DNA of 64,000 nucleotides, from the NCBI GenBank assembly GCA_050945855.1, contig JBMNTS010000001.1:1-64000 (forward strand). Reading direction: 5' to 3'. This stretch comes from CAYSNP01 sp050945855 (GTDB lineage: Bacteria > Bacillota > Clostridia > Christensenellales > DTU072). The position numbers were made by a program, and so were the translations under genes. Positions 59,208 to 64,000 of this stretch are shown here, in pieces (positions within the stretch are counted from its first letter, which is position 1; the number at the start of each line of letters is the position of its first letter). Under the pieces are notes generated by a model that was not told the DNA's origin, ran no database searches, and saw nothing but the letters and a program-made list of their open reading frames with translations.

Positions 59208-60397
59208 CTCTTCTCCTTTGCAAGCATGCCTTGCGCGTCAATAAAGATTATTTCCGAAATGCCTTTTGAGTCCGCATATTCCCTTAGCGCGGCAATATCC
59301 GCCGTATAGGAATAGTCCACTATGTTTCCCGCCTCCGTCAACTGCTTGCAAACTTTCCTGTAAGCCGTATAAGCGGAGGGGGTGTTTTGCATGCCTATCG
59401 CGATTATGTTCTTATTATTATCCGCATTGCCGATAGACCCCTCTCTTGAAAGGGCGATGCACAGATTGTCAATGCCTATAGCAAAGCCGGTGGCGGGTAT
59501 GTCTTTGTCAAAGGAGCGGGTAAGCGTATCGTATCTGCCGCCGCTGAGTATGGGAGTGCCCAAAAAACGGGTTATGCCCTTGAATACAATACCGGTATAA
59601 TATGTATACGTGTTGACAATGCCTAAATCAAAAGAAATATATTGCCCATACCCCATAGCCTGCAAAATCTTATAAACCTGTCTTAGATTGGCTAACGCCT
59701 GCAGGCTTTTTTCATTTGTCAGAATACTTTCGGCGCAATCCAGCATTTGCGAATCGCCGAACATATTGGTCAAATCATTGATAAGCGAACGGGTTTGAGC
59801 GTCCAATAAGGAAAAAACGTTTTTGTCTATGAAATTCTTTTTATCAATAAAAGAAAAAACTTTTGCCTTTTGCGCTTCGCCAAGCGGAGTGCTGTCCAGA
59901 ACCCCCTTTAATATGCCCACCTCTCCGATGTCAATCTGAAAATTGCGCAAGCCGGAAGCGGTCAGCGCGTCAATCGCCAAAGCTATCACCTCCGCGTCCG
60001 CAAAGGGCGCGCTTATGCCGAAAAGCTCCACTCCCGCCTGGGTAAATTCTCTGAGGCGGTTGCGTTCTGCCTTTAATTTGTAAGAATTGGCAAGATAACA
60101 CAATCTCAAGGGAAAATCCGCGGGCAATTTGGTGGAAACTATTCTGCTTAACGGGGTGGTCATATCGCTTCTTAATACCAGCAGACTGCCGTCCGTATCG
60201 CTTAACTTAAAAAGCTGATCCAGCGGCTCCACGCCTTCGCCTTCGGTAAAGACCTCATGATGTTCAATCAGCGGCGTCAGCACGGCGTCATATCCAAAGC
60301 CGGCAAACATGTTCATAATCCGCTCCTGAACAAAAATCTTTTCCTTTAACTGTTTAGGCAAAAAATCCTGCGTGCCCTGCACCAATTTGTATTTCAC
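59204..60397 (-). CDS. hisZ: ATP phosphoribosyltransferase regulatory subunit
   Basis: A HisRS-like paralogue (397 residues) that binds short HisG and confers activity and feedback. It has class II synthetase motifs (GTQDFLPKQ, LRSDMTTPLSRIV, the altered motif 2 NSYKLKAERNRLREFTQAG and the motif 3 area DIPATGFAIGIDNL) but lacks the anticodon-binding domain arrangement of a true HisRS. Start is GTG 60397 with GGGAG upstream. It is the first gene of the his run, 81 bases after fakA. A true HisRS is excluded by context and by motif 2. Confidence 0.93.
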   Translation of the reverse strand: MKYKLVQGTQDFLPKQLKEKIFVQERIMNMFAGFGYDAVLTPLIEHHEVFTEGEGVEPLDQLFKLSDTDGSLLVLRSDMTTPLSRIVSTKLPADFPLRLCYLANSYKLKAERNRLREFTQAGVELFGISAPFADAEVIALAIDALTASGLRNFQIDIGEVGILKGVLDSTPLGEAQKAKVFSFIDKKNFIDKNVFSLLDAQTRSLINDLTNMFGDSQMLDCAESILTNEKSLQALANLRQVYKILQAMGYGQYISFDLGIVNTYTYYTGIVFKGITRFLGTPILSGGRYDTLTRSFDKDIPATGFAIGIDNLCIALSREGSIGNADNNKNIIAIGMQNTPSAYTAYRKVCKQLTEAGNIVDYSYTADIAALREYADSKGISEIIFIDAQGMLAKEKR

Positions 60398-60477
60398 TCT
60401 TATTCTCCCGTCTTTAATTGCTTATCAAAACCGCTATTTGTTTAGGACAAAGCGCCGCCTTGCCCATTCGGGCTGCT

Positions 60478-62100
60478 CTACTCTATGGAAATGATATAGG
60501 AATAATGCTGCTGTCCGCCGTGGCATATATCTATATCAATATCGGGATAACTCACTCTTAAGGCGTCGCGCAATGCTTCGGCTGCGCCCTTTTCCACTTC
60601 TTCGCCGAAGTATAAGGTGACCGTGCTTACCGAGTCGTCAATCTGGGTAGTAAATACCTCTTTGACCACTTCCTCATTGGAGGACCCTTTGGCGATTATT
60701 TCATGCTCCACGGCGATAATATCCCCTATCTTTAATTGAAAACCGTCTATTTCCGCATCCCTTATCGCATGGGTGATTTGTATGCATTTGACTTGCCCCG
60801 CCGCGCTTTGCATATTGATAGTGTTTTGGTCCTCGCTGGCGTTTTCATCAAAAGCAATAGCCGCGGCTACGCCTTCCGCGATATTCTCTGTAGCTATAAC
60901 TACCAATTTGTTGTGAGCAAGCTCTCTTGCCTGTTCCGCAGCCAATATAATATTCTTGTTGTTGGGCAGCACGAAAACCGTTTTGGCGTTGACGGAGTCC
61001 ACGGCGCTTACTATATCGGCGACGCTGGGATTCATTGTCTGCCCCCCTTCAATAACCACGTCCACGTTAAGTTCGCCAAACACTTCTTTTATGCCCTGTC
61101 CGGAGCTTACCGCTATCATACCGAATTTTTTGGCTTCTACCTGACTCCTGTTCCTTAACAGTTCCCTGTGCTGTTCATGCATGTTTTCTATCTTAAGCTT
61201 ATCCAGCTCCCCCAGCTTCAGCGCGTATTCCAAAGCTTTGTTGGGCTCATTGGTATGCACGTGCACTTTTACAAGCTGAAGGTCGCCCACGACAATTACG
61301 CTGTCGCCGATTTTGCATAAATCCAGGCGCAGCCTTTCTATGTCCGCGGTAGTTGTGGTGGCGTGCAGGTTAATAATAAAATATTCGGTACAGTAGCCGA
61401 ACTGGATATTGTCAAGGTCGTGAATATCCGCGACCAGTTGCGTCTGAGGCGAAGGCTGTTCTTCCACAGTTTCCGCAGGCTTCATTTCTATGCCCGCGAG
61501 CACGTTGTACATACCCTGGAAAATGATAAGCAATCCTTTTCCGCCCGCGTCCACAACGCCCGCTTTTTTTAACACAGGCAGCATTTCCGGCGTTTTTTCC
61601 AGCGTTTCTTCCCCTTTTTTCAGTACAGCCTCAAAAAATTCAATGAGGGACAGCTTTTTTGCGGACAGCTTGCCGGCAAACTCGCCCATAATCCTTATTA
61701 TGGTAAGGATGGTGCCTTCCTTGGGTATGGAAACGGCGTCGTAAGCGGATATCGCGCCCGCGTTAAACGCTTCCGCCAAAGCCTTGACATTAAAAACGCG
61801 CTGTTTGGTAAACACGCTTGCGAAACCCTTGAAAATCTGGGATAAGATTACTCCGCTGTTGCCTCTGGCGCCTTTAAGCGCGCCCTTGCTCAAAGCCTGC
61901 ATTACCGATGAGATATCTTTTTCCTGCAAGGCGTCTATCTCTTTAATGGAGCTTGCCAAAGTCAAGCTCATATTGGTGCCGGTATCGCCGTCGGGCACGG
62001 GAAACACGTTAAGGTTATTGATAAGCTCTTTGTTTAACTCCAGATTGAGCTTACCGCCTTTTAACATATCTATTAACAAAAAATTGTCTATATTATTCAA
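60478..62100 (-). CDS. fakA: DAK2/DegV-type fatty acid kinase FakA-like protein (YloV)
   Basis: FakA phosphorylates fatty acids held by FakB proteins so that they can enter phospholipids. The N-terminal DAK2 domain is clear: FPVPDGDTGTNMSLTL (about 33-48) with the Mg/nucleotide aspartates, and GARGNSGVILSQIF (about 78-91). A middle domain and a C-terminal DegV-like region (about 325-540) complete the 540 residues, a typical length. It follows the Asp23-family gene by 27 bases, the same order as yloU-yloV in Bacillus. Confidence 0.92.
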   Translation of the reverse strand: MNNIDNFLLIDMLKGGKLNLELNKELINNLNVFPVPDGDTGTNMSLTLASSIKEIDALQEKDISSVMQALSKGALKGARGNSGVILSQIFKGFASVFTKQRVFNVKALAEAFNAGAISAYDAVSIPKEGTILTIIRIMGEFAGKLSAKKLSLIEFFEAVLKKGEETLEKTPEMLPVLKKAGVVDAGGKGLLIIFQGMYNVLAGIEMKPAETVEEQPSPQTQLVADIHDLDNIQFGYCTEYFIINLHATTTTADIERLRLDLCKIGDSVIVVGDLQLVKVHVHTNEPNKALEYALKLGELDKLKIENMHEQHRELLRNRSQVEAKKFGMIAVSSGQGIKEVFGELNVDVVIEGGQTMNPSVADIVSAVDSVNAKTVFVLPNNKNIILAAEQARELAHNKLVVIATENIAEGVAAAIAFDENASEDQNTINMQSAAGQVKCIQITHAIRDAEIDGFQLKIGDIIAVEHEIIAKGSSNEEVVKEVFTTQIDDSVSTVTLYFGEEVEKGAAEALRDALRVSYPDIDIDICHGGQQHYSYIISIE

Positions 62101-62127
62101 TTTATCCTCACAAAAGCCTGCTTTCCT

Positions 62128-62478
62128 TTACAGACGCGAGCCCACCACATGCACATTAACGGCCTTAACTATAAGGCCGCTGAATGTTTCTACATGATAA
62201 ATTACCGTCTTTGTCAGGGAATTGATTACCGCTTCCTTATTGACTCCGGCATTGAGAATCACATATAAATCAATATAAATTCTGCTTTGAGTGGTGACTA
62301 ACTTCACGCCTTTTTGCAACGGCTCTTTTTTAAACAGCAAAAGCAGGCTGTCACTTAATCTTCTGCTCACCAGGTCGGCAACTCCGTAGCATTCCTTAGC
62401 GACTTTGTTGACTATTATGGCAATAGCGTCATCGCTTATGGTAATATTTCCATATTTGTTGGAAGTGCAAAGAGACAT
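62128..62478 (-). CDS. Asp23/Gls24 family protein (YloU)
   Basis: A 116-residue Asp23/Gls24-family protein: the GNITISDDAIAIIVNKVAKECYGVADLV opening and the VYVIL-like central strand pattern (IYIDLYVILNAGVN) are typical, as is the terminal IVKAVNVHVVGSRL. Such proteins are membrane-envelope associated in staphylococci; the YloU branch pairs with FakA but its function is unknown. It has its own promoter at 62507-62535, divergent from rpmB. Confidence 0.9.
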   Translation of the reverse strand: MSLCTSNKYGNITISDDAIAIIVNKVAKECYGVADLVSRRLSDSLLLLFKKEPLQKGVKLVTTQSRIYIDLYVILNAGVNKEAVINSLTKTVIYHVETFSGLIVKAVNVHVVGSRL

Positions 62479-62506
62479 CGCTTTCTCCTGATACTTAATG
62501 TATATT

Positions 62507-62535
62507 ATGATATATTAATTTGATTATTATTGCAA
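62507..62535 (-). promoter_or_regulatory. Promoter for yloU-fakA
   Basis: On the minus strand TTGCAA (62535-62530) and TATCAT (62512-62507) are 17 bases apart, with AGGAG before ATG 62478. It lies back to back with the rpmB promoter. Confidence 0.6.
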
Positions 62536-62552
62536 GTAATTTATTAAATCGA

Positions 62553-62592
62553 GCAACAAACTGTTGCATAAATCCATAAAACCCTGTATAAT
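62553..62592 (+). promoter_or_regulatory. rpmB promoter with a palindrome over the -35
   Basis: TTGCAT (62564-62569) and perfect TATAAT (62587-62592) are 17 bases apart. A perfect 15-base palindrome, GCAACA-AAC-TGTTGC (62553-62567), overlaps the -35 and could be an operator. AGGAGG precedes ATG 62622. Confidence 0.7.
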
Positions 62593-62621
62593 AAGACGGT
62601 CTTAATTAGGAGGTAACAAAA

Positions 62622-62813
62622 ATGTCAAGAGTTTGCAGCATTTGTGGAAAAGGCAGAATGAGCGGCAATCTGGTAAGTCACAGCCACAGGCTCACAAGGA
62701 CAAGCTGGGGAGCAAATGTACAAAAAGTTAAAACTGTGGACGAGAGGGGAAAGACGGTCAACGCGTACGTATGCACACGTTGTTTAAGGACGCAGAAAAA
62801 GACAAACGCTTAA
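62622..62813 (+). CDS. rpmB: 50S ribosomal protein L28
   Basis: A 63-residue L28 with the family core VSHSHRLTRTSWGANVQKV. It carries four cysteines as CSIC (about 5-8) and CTRC (about 54-57), so it is the zinc-binding C+ form; many bacteria switch to a C- paralogue when zinc is scarce. It has its own promoter and terminator. Position opposite spoVM and yloU matches Bacillus. Confidence 0.97.
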   Translation: MSRVCSICGKGRMSGNLVSHSHRLTRTSWGANVQKVKTVDERGKTVNAYVCTRCLRTQKKTNA

Positions 62814-62836
62814 ATACAATTCAAGTAATCAACAGC

Positions 62837-62868
62837 AAAAAGCCGCTTGGATTAGCGGCTTTTTCTTT
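62837..62868 (+). terminator. Bidirectional terminator between rpmB and spoVM
   Basis: AAAAAGCCGCT (62837-62847) pairs with AGCGGCTTTTT (62854-62864), followed by CTTT. On the minus strand the same stem ends in TTTTT and lies right after the spoVM stop, so it can end both transcripts. Confidence 0.85.
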
Positions 62869-62938
62869 ATGTTCTTTTTTTAAATAACCTGAATATGTAT
62901 GAGAAAACTTTAGGACACTTAACGCAAACTATTTTCAT
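62867..62938 (-). CDS. spoVM: Stage V sporulation protein M
   Basis: A 23-residue amphipathic peptide with ATG 62938 after GGGAGGGG and a TAA at 62869-62867. It matches SpoVM in pattern (start MKI-V-x-V-K, then the helix-breaking Pro9 followed by Lys, then a hydrophobic run and an Arg, ending in a basic tail). SpoVM marks the convex forespore membrane and anchors SpoIVA to start coat assembly. The order rsgA-rpe-(thiN)-spoVM facing rpmB is the Bacillus order, with thiN missing here. It is below the size most gene finders call. Confidence 0.85.
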   Translation of the reverse strand: MKIVCVKCPKVFSYIFRLFKKRT

Positions 62939-62992
62939 AACCCCTCCCAACGCAAATATCTATATCAATATATGGCGAAAGGCGGGGGAGTG

Positions 62993-63649
62993 TTAAAACC
63001 TTTTCAGATTTTTAATGGTAAGGGCGGGGTCCTGCGACTTAAAAACGGCGCTGCCGGCAACCAGAATATCTATGCCCGCCTGAATCAACTTCGCGCTGTT
63101 ATTTTCATTTACGCCGCCGTCTACCTCCAGCGGTATATCGTGTCCTTTTTGCGACAAATACTCTTTAATTATCTTTATTTTGGCGTACGTTTCCTCTATA
63201 AATTTTTGCCCGCCGAATCCGGCATAAACGGACATAATCAATATAATATCACAATAGGGCGTCAGATGCGCCCAATCCTCGAAAGCGATATTGGGATTAA
63301 GCACTATGCCCGCTTTTACGCCGCGCTCCCTTATCCTTTTAAGCGCGCTCTCGGGGTCATTGCTTGCCTCCGGATGAAAGGTGAGTATATCCGCGCCGGA
63401 ATCGATAAAAGCGTCAATGTACTTCTCGGGTTTGTCTATCATAAGGTGCACGTCAAGAGGCAGACGGGTGATTTTTTTGATAGCGGCCACCATCGGCATA
63501 CCGAAGGTAATATTGGGTACAAAGCATCCGTCCATTACGTCGCAATGCACCAGATCGGCGCCCCATTTTTCCAGATTTTCTACATCTCTCTGCATATTTA
63601 CAAAATCCGCGGATAAGATAGACGGTGAAACCAAAACTTTTTTATCCAT
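62993..63649 (-). CDS. rpe: Ribulose-phosphate 3-epimerase
   Basis: Interconverts ribulose 5-phosphate and xylulose 5-phosphate in the pentose phosphate path. TIM barrel of 218 residues with VSPSILSADF, the metal ligands in VHCDVMDGCFVPN (His, Asp) and LDVHLMI (His), and the second catalytic Asp in EVDGGVNENN. It overlaps the rsgA stop by eight bases and is followed by spoVM 54 bases later. Confidence 0.97.
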   Translation of the reverse strand: MDKKVLVSPSILSADFVNMQRDVENLEKWGADLVHCDVMDGCFVPNITFGMPMVAAIKKITRLPLDVHLMIDKPEKYIDAFIDSGADILTFHPEASNDPESALKRIRERGVKAGIVLNPNIAFEDWAHLTPYCDIILIMSVYAGFGGQKFIEETYAKIKIIKEYLSQKGHDIPLEVDGGVNENNSAKLIQAGIDILVAGSAVFKSQDPALTIKNLKRF

Positions 63650-64000
63650 ATTTCTTCCTCTCCTTTTCTCTAAGCTCTTCCAAAATTACCAGATAACGGC
63701 GATAACGCCCGGGCGCAAGAGCGCCCTTTTTGACCTCTTCCATAACGGCGCAACCCGGCTCCACGCTGTGAGTGCAGGCGGGGTAGCGGCATCCCCGGGC
63801 TACGGCAATATATTCGTCATAATAGAGCCGCAATTCGTCGGGTTTGCACTCTACGGCGTCCAGCATGGAAAAGCCGCAGGTATCCGCCAGCAGACCTTTC
63901 CCTACCTTGAAAATCTCTATATGCCTGGTGACGTTGCGCCCCCTTTTGATTTTAGGGCTTAGAGCGCCCGTTTTTACCCTCTCTTCATTTAACAAGGCGT
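63642..64000 (-). CDS. rsgA: Ribosome small subunit GTPase RsgA, C-terminal fragment
   Basis: The window edge cuts this gene; about 119 C-terminal residues are visible. RsgA is a circularly permuted GTPase that checks late 30S maturation. Seen here: GRNVTRHIEIFKV with the switch-type RHIE segment, the GTPase-fold DTCGFSML (G3 position DTPG is DTCG as in the family), and the C-terminal zinc site CRYPACTHSVEPGC. The N-terminal OB fold and P-loop lie outside. Synteny with rpe and spoVM supports the call. Confidence 0.93.
   Translation of the reverse strand, partial: ALLNEERVKTGALSPKIKRGRNVTRHIEIFKVGKGLLADTCGFSMLDAVECKPDELRLYYDEYIAVARGCRYPACTHSVEPGCAVMEEVKKGALAPGRYRRYLVILEELREKERKKYG

Noticed and set aside
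59204..60397. Histidyl-tRNA synthetase
   Set aside because: Position in front of a short hisG, an altered motif 2 and the lack of the usual anticodon-binding part point to HisZ.
62972..63616. Long plus-strand reading frame of 214 codons opposite rpe
   Set aside because: It is antisense to a clear rpe gene, has no ribosome site and no recognisable motif. The same holds for other long antisense frames, such as 6038-6649, 9177-9809 and 21794-22432.

Overview
The window reads as a chromosomal segment of a Gram-positive, spore-forming-lineage bacterium of the Clostridia. Support: sporulation genes (yqfC, yqfD and a 23-codon spoVM), the Firmicutes gene orders yqfC-yqfD-pgpH-ybeY-era-yqzL-recO, dnaG-rpoD-trmK-nif3 and rsgA-rpe-spoVM / rpmB-yloU-yloV, RNase J, Rex, a short HisG with HisZ, LL-diaminopimelate aminotransferase, pyruvate phosphate dikinase and an archaeal-type AspRS next to gatCAB. 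Ribosome sites are strong (GGAGG-like), and I see TTGACA/TATAAT promoters with 17-base spacers in many gaps. No rRNA, phage, insertion sequence or CRISPR array is visible, and no gene-free stretch exceeds 300 bases.

Layout. 1-237: start of a family 2 glycosidase. 388-1317: phosphate/sodium symporter-like protein. 1365-10728 (minus): dapF-pyrG-dapL-purA-gatC-gatA-gatB-aspS. 10780-15730 (minus): dnaG-rpoD-trmK::nif3-zinc ribbon protein. 15817-19633: orphan gene, sugar isomerase-like protein, acyl-CoA synthetase, pseudouridine synthase. 19701-24834: dgt-pcrA-ligA. 24914-27532: ppdK. 27657-32739: yqfC-yqfD-pgpH-ybeY::era-yqzL-recO. 32790-36720: pepF-unknown-dnaB. 36853-42079: rnj-U32-glycosyltransferase-bioY-membrane protein. 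42214-45661 (plus): sugar nucleotidyltransferase, serC-serA, mntR-like regulator. 45694-54014: transporters, hydrolases, rex, thpR. 54181-54426: tRNA-Gly, tRNA-Cys, tRNA-Leu. 54572-60397 (minus): hisZGDBAF-hisIE. 60478-62478: yloU-fakA. 62622-62813: rpmB. 62867-64000 (minus): rsgA-rpe-spoVM.

The main observation is a shared defect in glutamine use. GatA has kept its fold but lost all three parts of the amidase catalytic site: Lys became Ser77, the Gly-Ser-Ser-Gly-Gly loop is shortened, and the nucleophilic Ser became Glu173. CTP synthase has Gly387 in place of the glutaminase nucleophile Cys and Asn468 in place of a conserved Arg of the glutamine site, with its synthetase domain intact. The histidine operon has hisF but no hisH, and HisF has Ser98 where HisH-coupled enzymes have Asp, while its ammonia-gate residues remain. 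The ammonia-using halves are preserved in each case. I infer that this organism aminates tRNA, UTP and the histidine precursor with free ammonia, which would make it a lineage that has given up the glutaminase step. This can be tested on the other glutamine amidotransferases of the genome.

Other notable points are two gene fusions that match known functional neighbours (YbeY-Era and TrmK-Nif3), a PgpH that lacks its extracellular sensor, two micro-genes (spoVM, yqzL), a dnaG whose only ribosome site points to an ATT start, a probably leaderless SGNH hydrolase gene, and a yqfC start codon buried in a terminator-like hairpin.
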